Assembly: GCA_015345905.1 (NCBI GenBank)
Contig: JADDTR010000002.1
Location: 806,001 to 870,000, forward strand
DNA length: 64,000 nucleotides
Direction: 5' to 3'
From: Aotearoamyces nothofagi
Lineage: Eukaryota; Ascomycota; Leotiomycetes; Leotiales; Tympanidaceae
The translations under genes and the position numbers were made by a program. The notes beneath the pieces were generated by a model. The model was not told the origin of the DNA. It did not search any database and worked only from the letters and a program-made list of their open reading frames with translations. This document shows, piece after piece, positions 19,689 through 31,230 of the stretch (the stretch's first letter is position 1; each line of letters opens with the position of its first letter).

Positions 19689-21481
19689 AAATCCGAGCAA
19701 CAGAACAGTGATTCGGTCGAGGCCCGAGAGTATAAAGAGAGTGGAAACGTCGACCGCAACGACAACGTAGGAGAGACGCTCCGGCCCGTCTGCTTCCAGT
19801 ATCAACCACGATCTATTCCAGCTACAAGCCCTCGGACCAACAGCAGCGACGAGCAGGCCAACACCGGGGCGTTCACCCTCAGCTCTCGAACTTATTCACC
19901 TGCAGGCCCTCAAAGTGAGGCTGCATATAAACGAATCCGAGAGATTCCTCACAGCGGCCCCAACCCTGTGTTGGCTAACATTCAGCCTAAAAGTGAACCT
20001 GTATACGAACGTCTTCAAGTGGCTTTCCACCAAACCTCCACCAACCCAATCTCAAGCCGCCCTGCGTTTACGTATCTTCCAAGACGCAAGATGGCCACCG
20101 TTGCTGGTGTCCCAAAACCAGGGCCCGCCAAGCTCACCCCTCGTGCCGGTCTGGATGAGTGGCTTGCTGAGGCAAAACAATGCCACTATCTACCCGAGTT
20201 TGTGATGAAACAGCTTTGTGAGATGGTCAAAGAGTGTTTGATGGAGGGTAAGCTTGGAGAGCCTGTTAATCATACATCGCTAATATAACATTAGAATCCA
20301 ATATTCAGCCTGTACGCACACCAGTCACAATCTGTGGTGATATTCACGGTCAATTCTACGATCTCCTAGAGCTCTTCCGCGTTGCTGGTGGTATGCCTGG
20401 CGAGACTAATGTTCAAGCCCCAACCACGAGGATCAGCCCCGATGACGTTGAGCCTCCAACTGAAATCACTAATTCCAGCCTTCGGAAGAAGATTCGTTCC
20501 TCTATCGACAGCGGCATCGAGAGCAGCGGAGCCAGCGCAGCTGATGACGACGACGATGATGATGCTGATGATGACGAGCCTCGTGGTCGTCAACGTACGG
20601 CTGGTCAAAGTCGCCCTGGAAGCTCTGGAGCTGACTCTGGAATTGGCGTCAACGAGGTCTCTGGCACTGGCAATCAGAACTTCATCTTCCTTGGCGACTT
20701 TGTTGATCGCGGTTACTTCAGTTTAGAGACATTTACACTGCTAATGTGCTTGAAAGCCAAGTAAGGCTTAACCTCTACACACTCTCGATCTTTCACTAAT
20801 CCAAATGTAGGTATCCTGATAGAATCACTCTTGTCCGTGGCAACCATGAATCCCGTCAAATCACCCAAGTGTATGGCTTCTACGAAGAGTGTCAGCAGAA
20901 ATATGGCAATGCTTCCGTCTGGAAGTCCTGCTGTCAAGTTTTTGACTTTCTCATCCTTGCCGCAATTGTCGACGGTGAAGTCCTCTGTGTTCATGGTGGT
21001 CTGAGCCCCGAGATTCGCACTCTTGATCAGATCCGTGTTGTTGCTCGTGCCCAAGAGATTCCACATGAAGGTGCTTTCTGCGATTTAGTTTGGAGTGATC
21101 CCGAGGATGTTGACACTTGGGCTGTTTCACCACGTGGTGCAGGTTGGCTCTTTGGTGATAAGGTTGCTACTGAGTTTAACCACGTCAATGGATTGAAACT
21201 CATTGCTCGCGCTCATCAGCTTGTCAATGAAGGCTACAAGGTATGCTGATCCTTCTCGACTCTGCTGGCCTGTTACTAACAACCAGCAGTTCCACTTTCC
21301 ACAAAAGTCCGTCGTTACTGTTTGGTCTGCGCCCAACTACTGCTACCGATGTGGTAATGTCGCTTCGATCATGAATGTTGGTGAGGATATGGACCCTAAA
21401 TTTGCAATTTTTGCTGCGGTACCAGAAGACCAACGACAGGTTCCTGCTGGACGTCGCGGTGCGGGTGAATACTTCTTGTAG
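19581..21481 (+). CDS. SIT4: SIT4/PP6-type Ser/Thr protein phosphatase, long N-terminal form
   Basis: Exons 19581-20247, 20295-20760, 20811-21240 and 21290-21481 give 584 aa. The catalytic part starts near [16 protein letters not shown] and shows GDIHGQ (G237), [51 protein letters not shown] and [11 protein letters not shown], ending EYFL. This is closer to PP6/Sit4 than to PP2A or PP4. PP6 acts with SAPS-type subunits in cell-cycle and stress signalling. Two oddities: an in-frame 170-residue extension with an Asp run before M171, which may be the true start (ATG 20091, 414 aa); and an insert of about 85 residues between GGMPGE and [12 protein letters not shown]. The last intron ends CAGCAG, allowing a one-Gln variant. 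Core assignment is firm; the start is open. Confidence 0.9.
19658..19688 (+). repeat. GAC trinucleotide run (poly-Asp)
   Basis: Ten consecutive GAC codons in the N-terminal extension of the phosphatase frame. Likely length-polymorphic. Confidence 0.85.
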
Positions 21482-21807
21482 ATGCTCAGGGCTCGACTAC
21501 GGATTATAAATGACGAGGTCGACTTGCGATTGTCGACAATGGCGTTTTTCAAAGGTTTGCATACAGATGGCGTTAGGTCTGCTTGCATACCATGTACTAC
21601 TAGGCATGATTCATGAGTTACTAGGAGCTGAAGAAGAATCATAGGTCTATAACTCAGTGGACATATCAATGGACGATAGCATATACACATGACTTTCATC
21701 CGATCTATTATACCATGCAGTGATAGAATACGTAGTCTGATGAAGCCAGTTCCTACCACCACCCCCCTCCATCCCAAGACTCTCCTCCACCCCCCCCCCC
21801 CCCCCCC
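21482..21807. other. Convergent 3' region of the phosphatase gene with a poly-C run
   Basis: Untranslated sequence after the phosphatase stop. It ends in a run of 18 C (21790-21807) that abuts the stop codon of the small minus-strand ORF. No other signal. Confidence 0.45.
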
Positions 21808-22047
21808 TCACTTCTTCTCGTGCGCCAGATCCGCCTCCCGTCCCCCCGCTCCCACAGCGCCAGACTCAGCCTCACCAGCCCCCAGATGCTTATGCGCGTC
21901 CTCGACGGGGCCGGCGTCGCGGTTCACCTTCGGATCCAGCACGTTCGCCATGGCCGTCTTGTGCGGGCCGTCGGCCGTCTTGTCGAGCTTCGCGATGCCG
22001 GCGGCCGAGACTGGCTGGGTCGGCTGGACTCTGGGCGGTTGCGGCAT
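21808..22047 (-). CDS. Small Ala/Gly-rich hydrophilic protein (79 aa)
   Basis: From ATG 22047 the frame reads MPQPPRVQPTQPVSAAGIAK and continues hydrophilic to LAHEKK. GC-rich with biased third positions, unlike the flanking DNA. A longer frame upstream consists of a CACACAC-type repeat and is unlikely to be coding. No family recognised; it resembles the small hydrophilic proteins often found next to housekeeping genes in fungi. Confidence 0.35.
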   Translation of the reverse strand: MPQPPRVQPTQPVSAAGIAKLDKTADGPHKTAMANVLDPKVNRDAGPVEDAHKHLGAGEAESGAVGAGGREADLAHEKK

Positions 22048-22632
22048 TGGGGTGGGGGGGGCTGGATGAGGGGTGTGAGGTGAGAGCTTGTCTGGTGGAT
22101 GGTTCGGGTGCGTGTGTCTTTGTTTATGCGGTCTGGTGCGGTATGTGTATATAATCAAAAAATGCATCCGTGTATGCGTATGCGTATGCATGTGTATATA
22201 GATATATATGCAAATCTAGATCAAGCACAAAGACACATGCACACCCCACCTCCTCCCGCTCCCATGCCCGAATCCCCGAATCCAGACATCCCGAGCCGGT
22301 CCAGACCCATCATGACGACACGAAGCGCGCCGGCGAGCCAGGCCAGCAAGCCAGCAAAGCCACAGCCGTCGCATCGCCGCCGCGTGGGTTTCCCGAATCC
22401 GGAGTACGGGGCTCTGCGAGCGGGATGGGGGAATTTAAAAAAAAAAACTTTGGCTTTTTGGGGCTTTCCTTTTCGGTGGGTGTGGGGCTGGGGATGGGAT
22501 TGTGCGATGCGGTTGTGATTGTGATTGTTTCCATTTGCTGATATTGACATTTCTAATATCAGTCTTGCCCAAACGCCAACGCTATGCTATGCTATGCTAT
22601 ACAAAACATCATATCCAAGCTCCGAGAATGTG
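22048..22632. other. Intergenic region with microrepeats
   Basis: Contains CACAC/TGTGTATG-type runs near 22160-22200, an A9 tract at 22439 and a CTATG pentamer repeat at 22581-22600. Both strands have frames here, none convincing. Confidence 0.4.
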
Positions 22633-23883
22633 TTACGGTTCGGGTATTTCGCCATCTTCTACTTCATCCTCGTCAGACTCTCCGTTGGAATGCTGTTCTT
22701 CTGAACTAGTGCCGGAGTCTGACGTCTCGTCATCATCATCCTCCTCCTCTTCTTCCTCCTCGATAGATCTGTTAGGCTTCGGGCCTTGGAGATATGTCTG
22801 CTCGAGCATGAACCCGTCTGGGAGATCGGCTGGTGCATGTGGCAGGGCGTAGATGGTTGGGTATTCCAACACCATGCGGTTCGTCAACATTGCTGAGAGT
22901 GTGCCGGCTGGTGGGATGGGGATGAGGATTTTCGGATTCCCGGCTGGGGGGAGGGGATCGAGGACTCCCGGCCGTGAGAACTCTCTGTATGGACGGTGGA
23001 GATAGAAGTAGTGCCCTGAAGGACCGGCCTTGATTTCGAGGGAGTCTGGAGAAGGTTCTTTGATCGGTGGGGATGCCGAGTCGGCAGATGGAGACGGTGT
23101 ATCCCAGGCGCTGGATTCTGGATTCTGTAGAAAGGTCTGATGTGCAAATAGGCCATTTACCGACTCGACCCTCTGCCTCTTTGCAGCCCTTGCTATCTCT
23201 CCCTTCACTGCAGCCATCTCCTCGGCCTTCCTCTTCTTCTCCGCCCTTTTCTCTCCCTCCGTCAGTGTATTCCTTCTCTCCTCCTCCAAAAGCAAGCCAT
23301 ACGCTTCTCCAATCGCGTGTTTCTCCAAAACCTTTCGCAGAACCTTCTCGCCATCATCCCTTACCCAATCAACAGTCCAGTTTATGCATGCCTGCTTTAC
23401 GCTCCAGTTCGTAGTATTCTTTGTCGCGCGTACCATTCCTACAGGTGCTTTCGAAACAATCACTCCGGCACGTTGAATGGCCATCACAAGCGGGTTCTCG
23501 CCCCGACCCCCTCTTGGACCTCTTCCATTGCAGGCATTCCAATGTTCTCGCCGTCTTTGAGCTTCCGCGTCGCGTTCCCAATCCTTGAACAGTTCTTTCC
23601 GGTGCACCAGGCCTCGCTCTTCAACAATCAGCTTGTCGGTGCGTTCGATCCCGCGCTCGATGGCGGATAGGAAGTTATAGTCATGGTCGATGCCAGCAGG
23701 GGTCGCGAGCTCGGATCTTGGCTTGTAGACTGTCGGGTCCCGCACGCCGTTGCAGTCGGACCAGAGCTTGTGCCGTCTGGTGCAGGCGAGAGAGCACGTT
23801 CTGGAAGAGCAGCGAGGGCATTTGTATTTGGGCGTGTTCACACGACAGATGCTGCAGAGGGTGGAGAGGAGAGGATCCGACAT
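22633..23883 (-). CDS. BCD1: Zinc-finger HIT protein BCD1 (box C/D snoRNP assembly)
   Basis: A single exon of 416 aa starting at ATG 23883. The N-terminus is a HIT zinc finger: C10-x2-C13, C22-x2-C25, C30, C34, H38 and C44. It continues with DYNFLSAIERG and the BCD1-type helical and beta region, a Lys/Glu-rich helix (about 205-240), and the conserved YFYLHRPYREF...KILIPIPPAGTL segment. The C-terminus is strongly acidic. In yeast Bcd1 is an essential nuclear factor for box C/D snoRNP biogenesis, working with the R2TP/Rsa1 machinery. Domain order and length match. The upstream ORF-free tract of 3.5 kb separates it from the next gene. Confidence 0.9.
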   Translation of the reverse strand: MSDPLLSTLCSICRVNTPKYKCPRCSSRTCSLACTRRHKLWSDCNGVRDPTVYKPRSELATPAGIDHDYNFLSAIERGIERTDKLIVEERGLVHRKELFKDWERDAEAQRRREHWNACNGRGPRGGRGENPLVMAIQRAGVIVSKAPVGMVRATKNTTNWSVKQACINWTVDWVRDDGEKVLRKVLEKHAIGEAYGLLLEEERRNTLTEGEKRAEKKRKAEEMAAVKGEIARAAKRQRVESVNGLFAHQTFLQNPESSAWDTPSPSADSASPPIKEPSPDSLEIKAGPSGHYFYLHRPYREFSRPGVLDPLPPAGNPKILIPIPPAGTLSAMLTNRMVLEYPTIYALPHAPADLPDGFMLEQTYLQGPKPNRSIEEEEEEEDDDDETSDSGTSSEEQHSNGESDEDEVEDGEIPEP

Positions 23884-24957
23884 TTTGAGGGAACAAGAAT
23901 ATATAAAAGATACTGGTAAAGATGTTACCTATTCCAGAAAACAGGAACGGCAGAATCAGGATGGTGAGCACAGAGCGACGTTCTCCATGATGAAATTCAG
24001 GAAAATGTAGGACGATAAGAAATTGCTATCGCTATCGCGGCGTCACATGATTTCGGATCTGAAGCGGGTTTTCCTCGATCCGATCTGATGCGAGTTTTGC
24101 TGGTACGCACCAGCGCCCCCCGGAACAATGATTTAGCGTCCGTCTGGCCGCTGGTTTAAACGAGGAGATCACTAAATGTTCTCTGTTTAGGGAGTTCCAG
24201 CAGTATTTCTAGGCTATGCTATTGCCATCCCCAGGGCCTTAATCACTAATCCTACAGGGCTCTCCAGCGATGCCGGCCTGGAATTTCAAAGCACCAGCCA
24301 GCCGCTGTAGCAAGCGAGTGAGTTGGCGGTCTGTTGTCTCGGCCGCAATATTTTCCAAATTAACTGGACTGCATGGTGCGCAAGTCCCGCTCACGCCTCT
24401 GTGCGAACGCCCCCATCTCGCCCGCTCGTTTGCCAGGCATAGTGTAGCCTCACGCACAGGGTCAGGGTCCGCCGGAAAGCTTGCCAACTCGGGGACGTTC
24501 GGTGTGGTGTGCTCTGTACTGCATTTCATGCCCGCCTTGCAGGAACCCTTCACTTTGCCCGTTCCTCCAGAGAGAAGAGGATGGCCGACCTCTTATCAGC
24601 GGACATCTCAGCAGCCCAGTTCCATTGCGCGAAGTACCATTAGGAAGGTGAGATAGATATCAACAGGACACTACAGTAGAACAGAGTCCGGTCTGCTGCT
24701 CTACAGTACATACTCTGTACTGTTACCGGACGTGTCCACCCTGGCTGTGCGGGTGGTTGGGAGCCGCGTGGGAGCCGGGATTTCTTGCATCTTCTTGCAT
24801 CTTCCTGGATTTGCATGTCGAGCCCCTGGAGGCTGTGATGATTCGGGCATCGGGTCCGTCGCGGTGGTGGCCTGAACAGTGAGTGGGTGGGCCGCTGCGA
24901 GGATTAATCTCGGCGTGCGAGGCGGAAAACGACAAGATGGCCAGGGCCGGCGAGCAC

Positions 24958-24984
24958 CATGCCATGCCATGCCATGGCCATGCC
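24958..24984. repeat. CATGC pentamer repeat
   Basis: Consecutive CATGC units ending in GGCCATGCC; a short microsatellite within the gene-poor tract. Confidence 0.8.
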
Positions 24985-25044
24985 ACTGCAGGAAGCATCA
25001 CGGCTCACCATGGCAGGCAAGCCCGGCGAGGTGCTGTAGCTAGC

Positions 25045-25108
25045 TATCACTATCACTATCACATCCACATTCACACTCCCACTCCCACTCCCACTCCCAC
25101 TCCCACTC
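25045..25108. repeat. CTATCA and CACTCC hexamer repeats
   Basis: A run of CTATCA units is followed by about six CACTCC units; together about 60 bases of hexameric microsatellite. Confidence 0.85.
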
Positions 25109-26124
25109 GCTCTTCTGTGCACCTACTGCTTACAAGAGCAGCGTGCCCCGTGGACCAGCATGCCCGGAATCACCACGGTACGGTACTGTACAGGGTGGGA
25201 GGCGTGCCTTATGCCGTTGCTGATATTAATTAATTCCCTCGACGATAATGTGGCGAGCGCCCGTTTGGCATTGGGTGCGGACAGCTGTACGGTACGGTAG
25301 AGCGAGCAAACGAGCAAGCAGCAGACAGCCAACAGCCAACTACCCAACCTCCCGATGGATATGATACAGTGTCTCGCGCTGCAAATTACTGTAACCCATT
25401 AATCAATCCTCCATCCTGTCCCTGCACTCAACAAACACAGACAAACGGTCAGCTCGAGGACCAACCATGTGAGCGACAGAACAATGAACAGTGAACAATG
25501 GCATTCATTACAGTACTGTATTATAGAGCGGGATGGATCGTGGCCTCGGTTTGTACTTGCTGGACTGGACGGGACTGGGCTGTAACTGTACCAAAAATCT
25601 CGTCGCGGGCTTAAAATGTGGGCTCCCACGGGCTTTGTTTACCGTCGCCGTTACCTGTCACGCCTGCAGCGCAGTGGGTAGGGTAGGAAAGGCCTTCGGC
25701 AAATCTTCTCCCCGGTCCTCGGTGCAAAGTATGCACGAGTTTCGACTCGACGCGAGAACAATACAGTACTGTACAGTACTGTACAGTACGACAGTGCAGT
25801 CGGTGAAGGCTGGGTGTTAGCTGGCTGTTTGCTGACTGACTCGCCCACTGTCGCGCCCCACGCATTGGTTGATTCCGGCTAGGATAAGGATGAAGGCGAA
25901 GGCGAAAGCGAAGGCGAAGGCCAGGACCAGGGCCAGGACGAGCGAGGACGAGCGAGGATGAGGGTGAAACTGGACGGGCCGGAGGAGACGGATGCCCGCC
26001 AGCCAGACGGAACCAGAGAATGGAAAGGCTCCATGGCACCGCACCGTACCGCGACTTAGGGAGGCATGACTGCCCAGGTCCCTTGGGCACTTGCGGTCCG
26101 TGGACTACTGGACTCCTACCTTAC

Positions 26125-26166
26125 CCACTGTGGACTCCCCACTGTGGACTCCCCACTGTGGACTAC
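26125..26166. repeat. CCACTGTGGACTCC triplicated element
   Basis: Three adjacent 14-bp copies of CCACTGTGGACTCC, each with an internal CCAC/GTGG palindrome. Confidence 0.8.
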
Positions 26167-27397
26167 TGTGCCTACTGTACATACCTTGCCATGCTTGCCC
26201 GTCCGTGGACTAACTCAGGTACATCTAGCTATCCGTACGCGAACTAACAGCGCCAGGAACGTCCTTGGCGTACTAGGAATGCAATCATCACAGCATTCTT
26301 GTCCAGAAATGCCCTGACTGACTGGCTGGCTGACTGGCTGGCCGACAGGACCATCCGTTTGTGTGCTTCTTCTTGTCTTGTATGCTGACTTGGCATATGC
26401 TTGTGTGCCTGTCAGAACTCCCCTTGCTTTAGATTCCAGAGCTTGGGCGACAGCCTTCGCCGTCGAGCGCAAGGGCCGGCTGCGACGGGGCCTGAGCGTG
26501 TCATGCCTATTCCCGAAGTGGCATATCACATTGTAGTCTGCCTCTGGGATTTGGGCCGCGAATCAACAAACCAACACGGCCGGCGGAGGTGTCAGCGACG
26601 TGCCTGCGAGGTGCCTCAGGGACGCCGGTACTCAGCATGACAGACTCGAGGACAATGCAGGAGAGTGCAGGCAGAATGGATGGGTAGCTCCTTGAGCGCA
26701 GCATCACACAGAACGATACAGTACAGTCCAGTCCAGTACAGTACAGTACAGGATAGGAGAGCGAGGAGCGAAATGCATATGCAACTTTAAACGCGCAGTG
26801 CAGTAACAGGAAGTGCTGTAGCCACCGCAGAACGCGAGATAACGTACAGTACGGAGCCTGGATCGCTCCTCTCGGCTTGGCCCTTCCCCTGAACGCCCGC
26901 CGTGTCAGCCAGAGCTACCCTGGTCCATGCTGCACCCTGGTCGAGCCACCCCAGTCCCCCAAAATGCCAGGACCGGACGCCGTGCTAGAATGTCGCCCAC
27001 TTCCCTCCCTCATCTCTCGTTTCTCTTCTCACGACCTCCTTCTCCGCAATTGTATCGACTTCACTGCTCAGCAGCAGCGGCCTGATACTGCACGGCACGT
27101 CTGCATTGTGTCTAGATCAGCAGCAATTGCGTTTGCAGCTTGCAGGTTACAAGCAGCAATCCGAGACGTCGCCCATTCGAGATACTGCTCCATTGACCGG
27201 CCGCAGTATCTAACATTCCTTCAACTACCCTTTTTGGGAACTCGTTCCTATCTACAATCCTTCGCCATCTGACAGCGCACCTCACGTTGCACTCGGCTTC
27301 TCCAAACTCGACTTCGGGTACTTCTAGCAGTCTCAGGACATCTACTATAGCTCTTATCTCCTTTTAACTTCAGTCATAGCCCCTTATATTCGCAGAA

Positions 27398-30384
27398 ATG
27401 GCTCCTTCTCTCAGCAACCACTCTTCGTCCCTCCGCCCACGGACTGGTGACCGCGACGGTCGTCCAGGTACACGCGACCAGGGCGACCAGAATCTGGTCA
27501 TCCCCAGCAGAACTTCCTCTCTTCATTCTCGCATTACGCAGCCGATTCCTGGGAGCTTGAACGTCAAGCCTCAGCAACGAACCCCAAAGACTTTGACACA
27601 TGCATACATGGTATGCGGTGTTGGGAGGGAACCGTCTCAATGGGTCAAGGCACCGGCTCCTACACAGGGAAAGATTGGACATATGAAGGGAGCCGTGGGG
27701 CAATTCTGGCTTCCAGAAATCCTTGGTAGTAGTCCTAGATTGGAGCAGGATAACGAGGTGGCAAGAGCTCTCCACGCTGCCATGAGAGTACGTGTTACTT
27801 GCCATATACTTCCAGGCCAAGACTTACCATTTTATAGGCATGCTTCCCTCATGACGTCGAAATCTGCACCGGACGCAGCCAACCCCATTGTGTTCACCAC
27901 TCGTTTGTCCTACAACAAGATTCATCGCACACATTATATGGTATCGCGCTGCGTGTTTGGTCAAGAGCTGATGAAAAACGCGCCGAGACTATCCGTGACC
28001 TTCGGAAGAGGACGGAATCTGACTTCTACGATTCTACCGATGAGACCTACTGGATCCCGTATTGTCTTTCTTTCCTCTCTAGATATCCGTTGTACAACTT
28101 GCTAGGTGATTACCTCCGTGGTATGTGGATCCATTGGAATAAGGCCACCAACTTGTTCCACGCAGAAGAGGTGTCTCGTATTCTCAGCTTCCCAGCTCCA
28201 AGACTTAACGACCTCGTCCGTATCGACATGAAGGACTATGCCTTGTGCTACCAATTCCCTTCTTCGCCAACCGGGTTCCAAAACTTTGCTATGTGGCCAT
28301 TGTTCTCCTGTCTCTCAATTCCAAACATTGTTGGTGTCATTGAGGCAGCGTTGTCTCCGACTCGCCGTATCATATTTGTCAGTCACTACCCAGCTATGCT
28401 CACAGTGGCCTCCGAGACAATTAGATATTTTGTTCGTGTCTATGAGTGGAGTGGCCTCTACGTTCCAGTTGTGCATGCACGACATGCCAAAGAACTCGTA
28501 CAGGAGCCAGGTCCATATATTCTAGGTATTACCGCAGAGTGTCGAACTCTTTTCACAGCCCCTGCAGATGCACTGGTGGTTGATTTGGATCGCAACTTTG
28601 TTCTCACATCCAGTCCACCAACTGCACTTTCAGCTGGTCAACGTAATAAGATGGTCAACCGCATGACACAGGCTCTCAACGGAGATGTGACACCTTCCGG
28701 TGTGCCCCAGCATCTGCGATCTGCATATGGTGGGGGAAAGCTTGTCCCAGCAGGTCAAATTATTGTCATGCGTGGCGAAGTTGAATCAATCCAGGACCCA
28801 GGATGGTGGAATCAAGATTCCGTTATGGCCGTTATGGACCACGTTTGCGAGAAAATGGTAAGCCTAGGCGCAGATACCCAGATCCTGTATTGGCAGTGAC
28901 TAATGAGTGGTTTCCCTACAGGGAAGAAATACCGGCATGAAAGCAGTATTCGGCGGCGCAGTGAAGAAGCCTCTCATGACCAAGGTCTCTATGAGACATC
29001 TCAATGAGATTGTTCGCGAACGCAACCAGTACTCTAGGGATGCTCTTGAGGCATGGCAAGATTTCATTAATCTCAAGGGTCGCATGGATACCGAACTTGG
29101 CAAGGTTTCTAAGAGAAACAACTTTCTTGTTGAGGAGCTTGAAAGCTGGAAACAACAAGTAAGTCTAGCCCTACCGTCATGTGACAGTCATATTGACCTC
29201 TATAGTTCCTCAAATTCCAGGCATTTGCAGAACAGCTCACCAAGGAGACTCAGGACCTTAAGGTCAAGATTGAGAATCACAAGCGTGAAAATCGCCGTAT
29301 TACCACTCTCCTTGATCAACAAAAGGATGAGGCTGCTCGTCAATCTAGCCGCCTTACCAGCACCGAGAAGCAGCGTGATGATGCGTTGGAGGCACTTGTC
29401 CTACAGCAAGAGATTGCCGAAGAACTTGAGCGCGAGCGTAAGCGTAACAAGAAAGAACTCTCCGCATTACAACACACCAACGTCACCCTTCTCAGACAGC
29501 GTGATGAGGCTCAGCGTGTTGTTATACACCTTCGCAGCTTGATCAGCGGCCAGACTCATCACATGGAACACATTGTCCGAACACTAGCCAAGGACGAGCT
29601 CGCTGGCTACATTGAAGATGGCTACGATGATGAGGTGGATGACCTCGAGGACATTGCTGAGGAAGGTACTCGTGAAGAAGGTGGCGAAGAGGCTCATCCC
29701 AACTCACACAGTCCATCACGTGCTGTCAAACGAAGCAAGGCCGATGGAGAAGAAATCAACCCAGACCTAGAAGCTCGTCTTTACACCAGTCCAGGAAGAA
29801 ATAGCAAGCGGTTCTCGCAGCTCAGCTTGATTGATGTCGCCGATCGTCACCTTCGTGACAAGACTGATGCAATTGCACACATCATCCGAAACATCTCGGA
29901 ACAATGTGCAGCTGCTGTTGAGGGTCTTCAGCTCGCCCACGATGCCGATGCTGAGGCTGAGGCTGAGGAGCTAGCTCACCAGAATAGAATAGCAGAAAGT
30001 GCGCGCGCTAATCGCCAGAGCAACTTATCCACAGTCGCTACTAGTGATGATGGTCATTATGCCCAAGGCTCTGACATCGGAGATGATAGCTTTCTCCATC
30101 CCACTGGCCGACACTCCAGCATCCCCCCAACACCCGATCTCATCCACAATCGTAGTAGTACCTCGATGTCAATCTCCTCTTCGACCACTACTCCTGAGCG
30201 ATCGAGTCAGCAGTACAATATCGGAACGGACATTCCAACCAAGATTGTCGAGGATTCCGATGAGGAACTCGCTGACCGCAGTGATTTCGAGGCGCAGCAA
30301 GAGACTGGAATTGTGAGCAAGGGACATGAATCTCTTATCCGTAGGCCAGCTGGTGCGAGAATCTCCGCACTGGGGGGGCATTAA
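27398..30384 (+). CDS. Tripartite DENN-domain protein (putative Rab GEF) with coiled coil
   Basis: Exons 27398-27787, 27838-28857, 28922-29158 and 29206-30384 give 941 aa with consistent phases. Residues about 65-180 look like uDENN (AYMVCGVGREPSQWVKAP). The central cDENN core follows (YWIPYCLSFLSRYPLYNLL, FAMWPLFSCLSIPNIVGVIE, RIIFVSHYPAMLTVASETIR, LYVPVVHA). The dDENN-like part is about 380-500. A coiled coil spans about 500-650 (VEELESWKQQ, EELERERKRNKKELSAL). The tail is acidic and Ser-rich with possible phosphosites. DENN proteins are guanine-nucleotide exchange factors for Rab GTPases in membrane traffic; the specific Rab is unknown. Assignment to the DENN superfamily is strong. Confidence 0.88.
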
Positions 30385-31230
30385 TTGATCGTTTTGGGTG
30401 GAATATTTTCGATATTTTCTGGGCGGGTTGCTTTTATCGTGGAGTTTTTGCGTTTGGAGTTGATTTCCATCTTCTGAAGCTATACAGCTGTCTCAAAATA
30501 TTTTGTCATATTCTCTAAAGAAGAGGTAGATTGTGGAGGATTGATTGATTTGCTTGTCAAATACCCTGACGCTAGGAGAGTCGTGGTTTGTTTCCGGTTT
30601 TTGTAGACGAAGGGGAGCAGTATGTATGCTGATTACGTTGAGGGTTTGAGCTTTCTTCGAGATATCCTTATTCCATTCTATATCACTATTACTATGCATA
30701 ATGATGATGAGTGAGTGTGCTTTTCGTGGTTGAGCTATGTACACTATCGAGATTCAATAAGTGAAGTCTTTTTCGAAAATTTAAATTGAGAAAGAATGAA
30801 GTATTGAAACAAAAATATAAATAAAAAATAGAAAGAAAGGAGGTGTGCATTTTAACATGTATATACTTTCCTACAACGTTTATATCTCAAGTAAACCAGA
30901 AAGATTATTAATAAAATATGTACATGAAATAAACCTGAGACTACTCTTTACACTGTCCAAAACTCAATAGATGTGAGGTGGTTCCTGTCGTGATGTAAAA
31001 TGATGTTATTTTGATGTTCCTTGCTATTTATCTGGCTCGCAGCGAGTCACAGCTTTCACGCACGGACCACCACCTCATCACGTGAAATCCACCGAATTGC
31101 CTTTATGATAATTGCAATTCCTTAGGCCGAAATCGGCCGCAATTCGGTGGGGTGAAGTTATTCGAACATGACTCAAAATTTCAGTGGTTTGTTGATACAT
31201 TGCTTTTCCAATTAAACCATATCTCTCATC
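30385..31230. promoter_or_regulatory. DENN 3' region and threonine synthase promoter
   Basis: An AT- and purine-rich stretch (30775-30845) separates the DENN terminator region from the THR4 promoter. The latter has a perfect TGACTCA at 31169-31175 and a reversed TGACTC at 31044-31049. These are cross-pathway-control (CPC1/Gcn4) sites. Confidence 0.55.
31169..31175 (+). promoter_or_regulatory. CPRE / Gcn4-CPC1 site TGACTCA
   Basis: A perfect palindromic TGACTCA 56 bases before the threonine synthase ATG. This is the classic target of the general amino-acid control bZIP factor, fitting a threonine biosynthetic gene. Confidence 0.65.

Larger units (their letters stand above)
24690..26860. repeat. 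Dispersed GTACTGTAC/TACGGTAC palindrome cluster
   Basis: GTACTGTAC, TACAGTAC and ACGGTAC variants recur near 24700, 25185, 25287, 25512, 25765-25792, 26175, 26718-26750 and 26845. The density is far above the rest of the window. Confidence 0.7.
23884..27397. other. Long gene-poor tract rich in palindromes and microrepeats
   Basis: About 3.5 kb with no convincing gene between BCD1 and the DENN gene. It is GC-rich for a spacer. It holds many GTACTGTAC-type palindromes, CATGC and CACTCC runs and a CCACTGTGGACT triplication. The last 300 bases are pyrimidine-rich and likely the DENN promoter and leader. Frames of 75-160 codons occur on both strands but overlap repeats and show no family. Confidence 0.5.

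Noticed and set aside
24239-27272. Frames of 60-160 codons over the repeat-rich tract
   Set aside because: They overlap each other on both strands and read through microrepeats; nothing recognisable.
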